DNA from: Holothuria scabra
Taxonomy: Eukaryota; Echinodermata; Holothuroidea; Aspidochirotida; Holothuriidae
Direction of reading: 5' to 3'
DNA: 64,000 nucleotides
NCBI GenBank assembly: GCA_037179385.1
Contig: CM074193.1
Location: forward strand, 8,019,547 to 8,083,546
Shown here piece after piece: positions 1 to 12,400 of this stretch (position 1 is its first letter; every line of letters starts with the position of its first letter). The position numbers and the translations under genes were made by a program. The notes beneath the pieces are model-generated. The model was not told the DNA's origin, did no database searches, and saw only the letters and a program-made list of their open reading frames with translations.

Positions 1-264
1 GGATACCTGTGAGGTAACTTGCATCAACTTGGCACTGGTTTAGCTGTAGGCTTTCTTTTAAAGGGATTGCTTCTAGAATGGGTAAATGCTGATTAGAGGT
101 AATACTTGTGTGAAGCACTCTAAGGAAATAGAGCTTTGTAAAAACCAGATGTTATTTTAATGAATTTACCCTGTGCATCACTATAGAACCAGTAGCTAAC
201 TTGCAGGGTGGGGTCCAAGGGTCCATATACCTGCCACATATGTCTACTACTCTGTCTTCTATAG

Positions 265-507
265 ACAGTTAGTCAGATGGAGTTTTACGGCCCAGCTTCC
301 AACCTATTGGTTCAAGTTGAGCCAGCCACAGCCTTTTTTCCAGTTGTGGCTCACCGGCTTGTTTTCCCTACTCCATTGCTTATGCAGAACATCATGCACA
401 ATGGCAGTAGGTTCCATTTTTAGAGTCTTTGGTATGACTTGACCTGGGAATCGAACCTGGGCCTTCCGCATGAGAGGCGGATGCTCTACCGTTAGACCAA
501 ACACGGG
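265..507 (-). mobile_element. tRNA-derived SINE, near full length
   Basis: On the minus strand a tRNA-like head (507 to 437) is followed by a body running to about 265. The body segment 275-370 recurs at about 25705-25782 with the same blocks (GGAGTTTTACGG-like start, GCCTTTTTTCCAGTTGTGG, GGCTTGTTTTCCC). This shows a dispersed family rather than a lone tRNA relic. Tail and target duplication of this copy are unclear. Confidence 0.7.
437..507 (-). pseudogene. tRNA-Glu(CTC)-like head of SINE
   Basis: The minus strand shows a tRNA D-arm (GGTCTAACGGTAGAGC; box A-like), an anticodon stem TCCGC/GCGGA with loop CTCTCAT (anticodon CTC, Glu) and a T-loop GGTTCGATTCC (box B). The acceptor arms do not pair and the T-stem has two mismatches. 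It is therefore not a working tRNA but the internal Pol III promoter of a SINE. Confidence 0.75.
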
Positions 508-851
508 GTCTATCTTCTACAGAAACATTTCACCAGACATACACCAGTACAGAGATGGACCTAACCACATCTGGCACTGGTTCCTGTACATAATAACATA
601 TGTACCGATGCTTCCACATTTATATGGGTTTAATGTGCATAATGTACACAAAGCCTCTACATGTGCGTCCACAATGGGCATAATGTCACAGGAAATGATG
701 TCATTTATAATCATTTCAAACTTTTGTATTTTTGTGAAGCCCATTGATATGTTTGTAATATTTATGTGTGATACACATGCTGGTATCTTCTTTCAAGATT
801 TTCTGTGTGACAAGTCAGGGATATAGAAATAAAGCAAGTTGTGTCTCAACC

Positions 852-1107
852 TTAACGGGCAAAAGCAATCATCTAAAACTTATTTTGAAACAATGGCTAA
901 GTCTTTTAAACTTCTTTTTTATTTCTCTTCCAAGTACCTTCCATGATAATATGAGGACTTCACTATCACATTATCAAGGTAAACCAAAGGGTTACTCCAT
1001 ATCAATTCAGTGAGCAAAATGCTGTCACATGACTGTCACAAGCCATTCATGAAACAGGGTAGACTACTATACCAATCTTTTTTGGGATTACTACATTTTC
1101 TCTTTAA
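852..1107 (+). mobile_element. TTAA-flanked MITE family A, copy 1
   Basis: About 255 bp between TTAA at 852 and TTAA at 1104. Shares with the other copies the order: GGGCAA.AGC end, TTATTTTGAAAC, TTTCTCTTC.AAGTA, AAGGTAAACCAA, GTCACATGACT, CATGAAACAGG and an inverted end reading CTTTAA. Lies 55 bp beyond the donor of ROS1 exon 22. Confidence 0.75.
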
Positions 1108-1161
1108 CTGACCATAGGCATGCAAGGCAAATAATGAGCTTGTATACAATGCATTCCTTAC

Positions 1162-1442
1162 CAGAGTCACCCTGACTTGATCCATTAAACAATAGTCTCC
1201 CATTACAACCATTTGTGTCAGATACCCAAATGCTATTGGTGGTTTCATCCGTAAAGTAAAGTACTGGGTTGCTTTCATTACTAGCATCAAGTGCAAAGGC
1301 ACCCACAATAGAAATGTTACTGAAACAATCTGCATCATCTGCTGCCCTCTTTCTTTTCCTTTGGTTAGGACCATCTCCAAGGGTATAGGATTTAAAAGAT
1401 ACAATATTTGTGTCAACATCCCTTTCACTCCAAATCAAAATG
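1162..1442 (-). CDS. ROS1: ROS1-like exon 22 (propeller 3, last exon in window)
   Basis: 281-bp exon, phase 2 in, phase 1 out, donor GTAAGG. Contains ILIWSERDVD, a basic stretch NQRKRKRAADDADCF at the place where ROS1 has NKRNQCSC, then AFALDASNESNPVLYFTD (ROS1: AMAIDTSNLEKPLIYFAK) and IWVSDTNGCNGRLL. The next exon is not identifiable before position 1. Confidence 0.92.
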
Positions 1443-1712
1443 CTGAAATATTAAAGAAAAAAATTATTGACACATATGACATAACAAATGTAGTCTGTCT
1501 TTCCCTGGATTAAAGTATAAGCATTACCCCTTATCATGCTGAATTAAGTAAATTTATGGTGCCCCAAAATTTTGCTAGTAGTTTCACATTCTTCCTCTCC
1601 CCTCCCCCCCTCCCCCCATAGTACTATTATAGTTCTAGTCAAGCCACACCACCTAAAGCCTGAGCTAAGGAAGCTAAAAAAGGGCACTCTTTTAGTAGGT
1701 ACCACACTTTAA

Positions 1713-1752
<40 letters not shown>

Positions 1753-4700
1753 ATGTACTGTTTTAATGGGAATACATGAGTGTATAGTAAAATACATACG
1801 GGGGTACGTAATATACCTAATTACTTCAATGTTGACCAAATTACGGATGCCTATCTGTTAACACATACAACTAATGGACGATTGAATTTACATACATGTA
1901 TTTGTTTTTCCTCAAAGGCGAAATATACAGTTATGTATTTTATTGTTTTTCATCAAGATATACAAATTTCCCCCTAATGTTCAATCTAGAGGTATATATA
2001 TATGTATATATTGAAAAGGTTGCAATAAGTTCTTACAACATAGCTTTGTTGAGCTTTGTTGAAGCTATGTTGTAAGAACTTATTGCAACCTTTTCAATAT
2101 TACAGCTCCCTTCACAGGGTTGAGCACTTTACCATTGCCTGGTTGACATTATTAATTATTATTTTTTACTATTACGGTTGTATATATATATACATATATA
2201 TATGTATAGGTCGAAAAGAGGTAGTAAAAAGTGCTTAAAAGTTTGCAGAAAACTCTGTGACGTTTTGGGTATAAACCCTTCATCAGGTGGCAAAAACCAA
2301 ACTGAACAACCAACAGTAACAATTGGACACGACAAACATCAAATCCAAAGCAATCGCTGTAAAAACAGAACCGGACAAAAGTGACTGTCAATATATATAT
2401 ATTGAAAGTGAGTGTCAATATATATATATATATATATTGGACCCCATCACTGCAACACACACCACCACTTACATAATAGGGTTATAATACTCACACTTCA
2501 AATTTGTGCTGACGCACATGTTGTTCACCAATATATAACAGATATATAAAGGTCATCCATTTACTCTAAACAAAACAAAGCTTTCAACTCACTTTTGGTT
2601 TGGACTTACTACAAGTCCCTCCACTTGTCCAACTGTTGATCTCAACATAACTTCATCTGTTTCGTCATTGTCAATAGTTGTGTCGTACATGTAGATAGCA
2701 GAGGCACCAGCCCAATAAAGCTTCCGAGATATCCAATCCAAAGTAAAGGAATTCTGATTTGGTGTTTCTGTGAGGCTTATCTCAAGCTACAAATACAAAA
2801 ACTAAAGTAAACTTAGCTAAAGATGAAGAAATATCATACTGTTGCAAGGCCCATCATGACTTCAAAATACCACCAAATTTCCAGAATTTAAACAAAGTTT
2901 ATTTCACTTGTGTTACATTATTGAAAATTAAAATGTGAGAAGCACACAATTCAACAAAACTTTGTTTCAAAATACTTTTTGAAACAAGTTATAAATTTCA
3001 AAAATTTGTTCTTTTTTCTCTTACAAGCATCTTTCATGATATTTTCATGACTTAAACATTGCAAAATCATAATCAATGTAGATCAAGAAGTTACTCCTAA
3101 TAAATTTCACAACTGAGGAGATAAAATATTGTCACATGATTCTCAAGAGCCAATCAAGAAACAGGATAGGCTACTACGCATGTACAGGTTGAGGTGATTG
3201 TCATTTCCCTTTAATATGTTGAAGATCTGTAAAGCTTCACTTACACCTTCCTCTCTGTCATTTTGATACTTCCAGAGACCGTCTCCCTTGATGAAATACC
3301 ACAGATTATCAATAGAAAGATAGGTGACTACGTCAGCTGAGGGGCCCGTTACCTCTTCTCCACTGTCACGATCTATGATGACAAAGTTTCCGGACTCACC
3401 TCGTGTCACAAAGCTGGGAGGAGGATTAATAGCTGGAGAGAAGATGAAATTATTTTACGAACTTGTAATTTGTTGCTTAAATGAATGCAAAAGATTTAAT
3501 ACCTACAACATCACTTGAAAGGATAATAACACAAAAAAATACAGAAAGCAATCATACTGATATTAATTTGATATATCAAAAGAAGGAAATTTGTAGACAT
3601 AATTTCAAAATTGTTAACAAAGAAATATGAGAAACACTTACACAAATATATCTTACAAAATACTCTAAGAAGAGAAAATTAATGCAAAATGCGATGATCT
3701 CTTTCAAACACTGTGACGCAAATAAAAATTTGTAATGAAAATTGAATAAGCTCCATGCCCACCTTACTTTAAATGACTATAAAATAGACTGAAGAAGACT
3801 GAATAGGTTTCATGAGTCCCTTATTTTGAAGAACTTTGAAATAAAAGCAAATATTCTGCAGATTTTAAAGTTTTTACAAATGATAGCTAAAGAGATGCTC
3901 ACCACCTGATGAACCACTGAGTATTTCGGTTGCATCGCCACAACCAATCTCTGTGCAACCTGCAACCTAATGAATAAAATCATGCAAAAAACAAAAAGGT
4001 GAGACACATGAATGGACAATTAGAACAATGAAGATGTGAACATAATCATGAATATGAACAAGGTTTAAGCTATCACATGTTTTCTATCAAAGATTTCAAT
4101 GGTCTTCAAATACTTTAAATACACACAACATTTATAAAATAAAAGTAACAACTTGCATAAAAAATCTAGTATCACTGCACATTAATCACCATCATCATTG
4201 CGCTCACTATAATCACAGGAAAGCAAGGTGGATGAATGAATTTTTAATTACGGTATTCTAAGCATTGTTTCTCCTCACCTGAAAGAAGTACACTTCAGAG
4301 GTTGTTAAATTCTGACGGAATTCAAACGTGGAATTACTTTGATTTTGTTCTTTAAGACTGCCCATCTCAGTTCCCCATGATACTACATATCCAGTAAGGA
4401 TCCCATTAGGAGTTTCCACTGATTCCCATCTGAAAACAGCTATGTAATTAGACACTCTGGTCAAAATATCAGATGTTTCTTCCACAAACAGCCGAGGATT
4501 TTGTGGAACTGTTGGTACTGCAAGATTCAAAAGGAAATAATATGACAATCGAGAATTGAAAAAAAACTATTACAATATTTCAGGTATTATTTTACAACAT
4601 TTTATATCCCCAAACTTCCTTCCTTGGGGAACAACAAGCTCTGATACTTGTGAGGAATGCATAGGTAAATAGGAGATATGCCAGGGACAATGTAGACTGT

Positions 4701-7700
4701 ACTATTCAAATTATTTTTTTGTAATGGAAAGAGTGTTCAAGTCCTTGCTAAATCATTGATCTGACATTAATAATAGCAGTGAATACATTTTAATTCCATT
4801 TTTTGACCAATAAGTGAAGACAGCAACACATACAGTGAGCTTTGTGGAAGCATGATGACATTTGAGAAAATTATACAAGTAGATAATACTTTTACAATTT
4901 CATCTAATATTTTTTTAAGTTTATATAGTCCTTTTTAATTTTTTTTTCTAATTTTTTTTTTTCTAAATGGAAAAGCATGTAAGTCGTTCCATTTACCTGA
5001 CATTGGTGATACAACAGAACCATTTGAAATTAAAGTCCTTGACCAGTATGTGAAGGCAGCCACCCGCACAGTCAGCTTTGTGAAAGGATCTACCTCTGTA
5101 ATTGTTACAAAATTATCCTATAAAGAAATCAGGAAACTGTCAGTTTAATTCATCAGCCAGAATGAAATGAGGTATTGATGGAGTCATTTCAATAGATTTC
5201 TGACATCTTCACACGTTATCAACCATTATTTGAACGGATTAGATACATCTTCAAATTATTCATGAGGAGGACATGACTAGTTGAGATTTCATACATTAAA
5301 GGTTTGTCATTTGCCAACCACAGATGACTTCTCACACATATCACATCACATGCATAGAAGTTCATACTCAGATTTTAGCCACCAGATTTAGGTAGCTTAT
5401 AAACACCTTTCATTTGAATGCCAGAGTGAGTTTTTCAGTTGATTGGTTCAGCAAACAGTTCTCATAATGTCATACCTCAGTGAGTCAGTTGATCTGCTGT
5501 TCTGTCCATCTGTTGTTTCACTGATAGTACAGGTGTATCATCAAGGAAGAACTTCCTATGTGCTAGCAAACATTCTTACAGTTTAAGGAGCTTTGAGTGT
5601 TTGCAGATGAGATAAATATATGGGCTGAGGGTGTATGCAAAGGAGGCAAAAGAGATGACATTAGGCTAACTTGCCCGATACGCTAAAAACCCGAATTTCA
5701 AGGCCTTTTTTTCGGGTGATTGCAGATAGGGTGCCAGAAGACTCTACTGTATGATGATATAGCCTATGACTACATAAGGGATCTTTGTTCTCTTATCTCA
5801 GAATAGTCAGTCAATGAGCAGAGTGGTCACTGGTCAGTGGGATATGAGAGCATTATTTACACTGTTGCTATATGCTAGATTTCGTCATGATTAACAGTCA
5901 AATGACAACTAAGGTTGTGTTCCAACTGTGATCCCTGGATGCACATTACCCCAAGCTCAATCAACTGGAGAATTCTAATCTGATCACCTCCTCTGGTTAA
6001 AGTGACAGGAAGTTGTTTCATTAAAATTAAGTGTGTAGGTCAAATTTGTTTACACAAGTTTGTGTGGCGGGGGAGCAGCGCTGTGGAAGCACATCATTGA
6101 TCTTGGGTCACTTTGATCCCTCATTGTGTTCCCAGTTGTTTTCTTGATTGCCTGTGGGAGGCCTAATCCTCCACAAAGGGGTAATTAAGCTCTTGAGATC
6201 TGATCAGGGGAATGAGAGCATTCCCACTTGCAAATGGATCCAATGTGCAGGGTCAGATCGAGATCTGATTGCTTGCTCTTACTTACAGGGGAAAACACTC
6301 AGACTGAGCTTAAATTTGCTACCTAAATTTAATGGCTGATAGTTACTCATGGTCTATAAAAGGAGTCGATTCTATACACCCTGTCTTCAATGCTGTGCAA
6401 ACAGAATAACCAGAATTTTACATCTGATGACCTAAATCCTTAATTCTTTCAAGAAATACCACTACGGCTACAGAACCCTCAAGATTACAGAACCCCTTTC
6501 AAGACAGAACCCAAAAGATATCAGAACCAGCCCCTTATGGTTACAGAACCCAAAGATAACAGAACCCCTATGGTTTTAGTACCCAAAAGATTACAGAACC
6601 CCTATGGTCACAAAACCCAAAAGATTTCTTCAGAACTTTCAATATAGATGTTAAAGTTGATCAGAAGATACAGAAAGTGCAAACCAGTCACAAAAAAAAC
6701 AACATATAAAAAGGGTCATGTGACCAATATTTTTGATTTGTGAGTATAACCAAAAGATTTGTAATGCTGGCAAAGATGAACACTGCCTTTACAGATTACT
6801 TACTTCCTGCACTCTGGAGTAAGAATACGACCTATCACCAGTAAAGATAGAGACATCATAGTATACTGTGCCATAGTCAACAACAGCTGCAGGCCATGTG
6901 ACATCAAAATTATCCCATGTACCTTCAACACCTATCATTCCAGATTCAATATCATCTGGACGAACATTTGGTTTAAAACTGAAACTATCTGAGAGAACAA
7001 AATACAAAATTTAATGCCAAAATTTAAATTAAACATTATAAACTGAATAACTCTCAGGTAATCCAAGTTGCATGGCTAAAACTTTTAAGTCCTCCGACAA
7101 GACATTTCAAATGTTACATATTTTTCATGTAGTAATATAGAAACAGGCAATTTTAAACTAAAAAGTAACTACACTCATTCAGAGCACAAAACCTTAAAAA
7201 AAAAGGATCAAAGTTCTCCGAAAGGATTCCACATCTCTTTACTACATAATTTTTCAAATTATGATATCTACACTAAACAATAATTATTCAAATGCAATTA
7301 TTTCAATTATGAAAGAAGTACACTTTGCAGACTAGAGTAAATTCACTCTTTAAAGGTCTTCAGAAATTAGTCAACTGATATCAGGTGGCTTTCAATCAAA
7401 TATTCTAGCTCAAAAGTGTTTATGTTTCTTCCCTTCCCTCCCTCCATCTTACCCCCTCCCCACCCTAGCTCTCCTTCCTACTAGTAAAAGTGTACCCTTC
7501 CCCATCACTGCTTTCCCTCCTTGCTTTCCCTCCATCTAGTAGACAAATGTAACCCCTTCCCACATCCGAGGTCTCCCTCCTATTGGTGAAAATCTCCTTC
7601 AGAATTGAAGTACATTGCTCTCATTAATAGTATCACAAATTTGGCACAATCTATAGGGAAGGTGGTCAGGTAAGTGGGAAAAGGTTTGAGATCTGAAACA

Positions 7701-9408
7701 CAAATGAGTGCACCCCTTACCCAATGTAAAATGAAATTTAGTATGTACATATAGTAAAGATCAGATAGTGGTTAACGAAAATTTATTACAGAAGGAATTT
7801 CCCACAAATCCAAAGTCTTGCAAAATGAATAAATGAGAAATTATGGAAGCATTGTGTTCTTACAGTCCAATGAAACAGTCTTATTGGAGCATGACTCATG
7901 AAATGATTAAATTCAGAAGGACAATAACCATGGACACAACCTTATGACCAAGAGTAAGTCTCTGCAAAGTAAGGCTGTGCTTGATGCTGATAATATTAAA
8001 ATGCTGTAGCCTGTCTTCATAAGATGTATCTTTGAAAATTTTCTTCAATAGAGTATTCTGGAAGCCCTCCTTTGAACAACAACATTTGCATCAAGACTAA
8101 ATCTTAATTGCCTTTCAATGAAACCAACCTCATCTATTTGCTTATGGACAAATCCAGAAGTAATGAGGAGAAGTTACTCGTGTCCATCAGCCTAAATTTG
8201 AGCAATCAGTTTGATTGACAATACCATAAATGGTTGCAAACAATCCAAAACCCCATAATAAGCAGAATAAGTTCAGGTTTTGAATTGAATACAACAATTC
8301 ACAGTACAGGACAAAAGATGGACCCCACAAATGGCCGACAAATCTCAAGATAACTTAGTAGTCAGTTTTGTGTATACAATTATAGATTACATAATTTATA
8401 GATTATGTAATACCTGGGTAAGGTTGCAGTGTTGTATTCTGTACTACTGTAACTTCTTTGATTCCTTCAAATGGTAAAACTGCCAATCCTTGACCAGCCT
8501 GCTCACTGATCGTGACTTGATTTTGTACATTGACCCAAAATGTTTTTCCACTGAAGTAGTGTAAAGTGGCTTGCCTGGAATGCAAAGAGGTTATATTATA
8601 TGGCAATGACTGCTTAACATTCATATCACAAGTAGTTTTTTTTTTACAGATCTGCATGGAAAGAAAACCAGAAAGCCAAAAGGCTTAGTGATTCCTTGCC
8701 GCTGAAATGTAAGGCCTTTTTTCACATTGACATTGCTTGGCAATGTTTTTCAATTAACAGGGCTCCATAAATGTGCCCACAAAGTACACATGCAAGGCAT
8801 CCAATCTTCCTACATTGAGATCCCCCTTGCCCGTTGTGAACCCAAATGACATTTGACCTCCACCAAAAACTTCTGGGACCATGTATACACTATGTGCCAT
8901 CTACAGGACAAGTTACAGGACCCTACAAGTGACATTTCTTGAAAGACTGTGCAGGAAAGCTTGTCAGGCTTTGAATATGCTGACTCCAAATGAACTTTGA
9001 CCCTTCAGAAAATCAATAGGAATCATCTACTCAATATGACCAATCCACACACTAAATATGAGCACAGTCACATGTACCGTTCTTGAGATATCGTGTTTAC
9101 GAAGTTTTGACCTTTTGACCTCTCATGACCCCAAATGACCTTTGACCTCCACCAAAAACAATAGGGATCATCTACTCAATATCGCCAACACACTCGCCAA
9201 ATATGAGTATAGTCACATGTACCGTTCTCGAGATATCGTGTTTACGAAGTTTTGACCTTTTGACCTCTCGTGACCCCAAATGACCTTTGATCTCCACCAA
9301 AAACAGTAGGGATCATCTACTCAATATGGGCAATCCACATGCCAAGTATGAGATCCCTCGGACTTACCCTTCTTGAGATATCGTGTTTACAAGCCAAAGC
9401 GTCACATA

Positions 9409-9445
<37 letters not shown>

Positions 9446-12400
9446 ACGACATCACCATCGCATAGATTCCTTGCCTGCCTACGGCAAGGAATCAATAAAA
9501 GGGAGCATGTTGGGAAGGCTGGACAGCTAATAGTATGGCTGAGAGTTGAAAGATACTTTCAATTAGCTGAATTTTGCCTTGCAAAAGCCATCACTTGATC
9601 AACAATTTCAGAGCAATTTTTGGATTGGGAGGACTACAGTAATTCCCAATAGGGCCCTCTTATTCCACTGCAACTTGCCTTCTTTACAGTCAATCGTTTA
9701 ATACAAGATATGAAACATACATTCAAAATCACAAGCAAAATAAGTGACAGGTTTTGAATGTGGAATTTATGTTACATAATACTATCTTAAGGAAAAACAT
9801 AAACAGGAACATTCTTGCTTACAAATCAGAGCACTCTGACCTGACCTCACATAGCAGCATGGGTGTGATAAAATCAAACTTATATGCAAAATATCTTTGT
9901 TGTAAGAAAACACTATCACTTCTAGAAGTACACTTAATCCCTGGTCAGTGAGGAACTTTATTCATGTTGATTGTACAACAAATGAACTCCCAGTGCACAA
10001 TTAAAAATCTATTATTTGTGGTTATCTCAGGAAGTCCAAGGCCAAGCACATATGGATTAGGTAAGAGATAAACATTTCAAATGGTTCCAAAAAAAGGTTA
10101 CAAATCTCTTAAGCAGAGAAGTTCCTTAGAGTGTAACTTTACATAAATGAATCTAAAGGGAAACAGAAGCCATCCCACTTTGAATTAGCCTAGTAGTCTA
10201 CACCACTTCCTGATTGGCTCTGTAGAAGCATGAGACAATATTTTCAATTAAAACTCTTTGCTTTACCTTGAGTATGCCATTGAATTTTATGGTACACCTT
10301 GGATGTCATCTTTAAGACCCTTTAAATCCTACAGAATGGATAACTAGTGGTACTCACGAATAAACCTATGTGCAACCCCACTCACTACCTATGGTGGGAA
10401 AACAACCTGCTTAAGGTAAAAGACATTCATTCCTACAGCATGCATATCACTTCATTTATAACCATTTTAATAATAGGCTACCAAGAGCTCTCCCTGATGT
10501 TGTGACCCATTGAAATGATGCTGATTACTACTCCATTACCACTTGCCATGGGAATTTATTTCATGTAGCACATCATATCAGTCAGCGTGGCATACTACTC
10601 CTTAATAACACTATTGCTATAGTCTATGGCACTTCCTTCCTCATAACATTAAATTTGCTGCTTCTTTTGACTTTCCAGCATAAGCTTAAGGATTAACTTC
10701 TAAATGATTACCTATAAATTAGTTGACATGTAATCTTTTAAAGTTATCCTTTACCCTGTTCATTTCTGATTCTTCTCCTTTCTCTCTCCTCTTTTCCCAT
10801 TTCTCTTTGTATCTTTTTTACCTATCTTCTAAACATTTTACCATGCATACTTTTTACCCATCTTGTATCCTTTTTCCTATCTTGTATCCTTTTTACCTAT
10901 CTTGTATACTTTTTACCCATCTTGTATCCTTTTTACCTATCTTGTATACTTTTTACCCATCTTGTACACATTTTACCTATCTTGTATACTTTTTACCCAC
11001 CTTGCATACTTTTTCCTATCTTGTATCCTCTTTACCTATCTTGTATACTTTTTATCCATCTTGTATACTTTTTCCTATCTTGTATCCTTTTTACCTATCT
11101 TGTATACTTTTTACCTCTCTTGATTTTTCTTTTGATTTCATTTTGTTCACTTTATTTTCTAAATGGTCATTAGCTTAGATGACAGTCTCTTCTGTTATTC
11201 TAGCACCCATCGTTTGTTACATGTTAAAATGCGTTATGACATTATTGTAAAATGTTTTTCACAAATCATATGAAAAATAAATTTGAAATTGAAAAATGCA
11301 ATTCTTCCAAAACCTGAGATATCACAGAAGATATTTGGAAGAGAAATAAGGGTGAATTTTGTAAGACTTATTTAGCTGTCGTTTTAAAATTATTTGGGGT
11401 GAATAATTTTGCCTAACAGCACCTTCATCTTATTGTATAAAAAAAAGATGTATTAGGACATGACAACCAGGCACACTTGCTCCCAACAGTGAAAAATGAA
11501 GGGTACAGCTGTAAAAAAACCTAACCACATATGTTCATTGTGACATTAAACAGATTACATTAAAGCAAATTGACCCAAATCTGTTCTGTTAACCTATCAG
11601 GATTGAGCATAGCACCACTAGGTACAGGTTTCATCTCCAGTGATCATTCCCCAGTAGATTGTCTGTCCAAAAGTACTTATAGGTGAAGTAAGCAGAAGCA
11701 TAATAGGTCTGGAGCATTTCGTCCCCTTTCTGGCGTACTGACGAATTGCAAATTGGCATAGTGACCAATGTGCAAATCTGGCAATTTTGGCGTAGTGACG
11801 AATGCATTTTTTGCCGTAATCTGTTCACCTCAGCCTTAAAAATTGCAACAACTTTGTAAAATATATTATTTTCTACAATTCCAAACATAAAAGCGATGAA
11901 TATGGCGAAAATTCTCTAAATAAGACAACATTCATCACTATGTGAAACACAAGATCCACAGATTCATGAAATTGTTGATTTTCTGATTCGTCAGTACGCC
12001 AGAAAGGGGACGATTTGAATAAACAAAGATAAATCTGAAAAGACTTACATTGTATTAGATTCCACTTTCATAGATACTGGGGATGGAGTCCTGAAATGAA
12101 GATTCATAAAAATTTCTTCAATAAATGCATGACAATGTCACTTTTAACCAAGTAGTATGGGATGGTATCCTAACTCATGAGTGGGTAAATTTGAAGTACA
12201 CGAAAGTTTCAAATTAATACAACATTAACTCTCTTTTCACTCTGAAAATACAGCCTTCATGATCTCATCCTGTGAAAGATTTGCACAACAGAATAAGAAT
12301 GGTAATATTATGTTCACTTTTCACAGTTATACATTGCTTACTCCCTTTATGTATGTCATGGATCATCATTCAGTGTAACCTAACAACAAATTCATAAGGG

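Noticed and set aside
1..45. Possible next ROS1 exon at the window start
   Set aside because: An AG..GT-bounded stretch exists, but it has a stop in the phase required by exon 22.
437..507. Functional tRNA-Glu gene
   Set aside because: The acceptor stem does not pair and the T-stem has two mismatches; body shared with another locus, so it is a SINE head.
2604..2609. Strong GTAAGT donor inside exon 21
   Set aside because: Gives the wrong phase into exon 22; the GTGAGT at 2592 keeps the frame and completes a propeller blade.
9339..9598. ORFs through (CA)n runs (also at 22500, 28523, 43145, 61706)
   Set aside because: Threonine-histidine peptides from CA microsatellites inside transposons.
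10723..11178. 151-codon ORF
   Set aside because: Made of the 20-bp minisatellite; overlapping ORFs exist in other frames.
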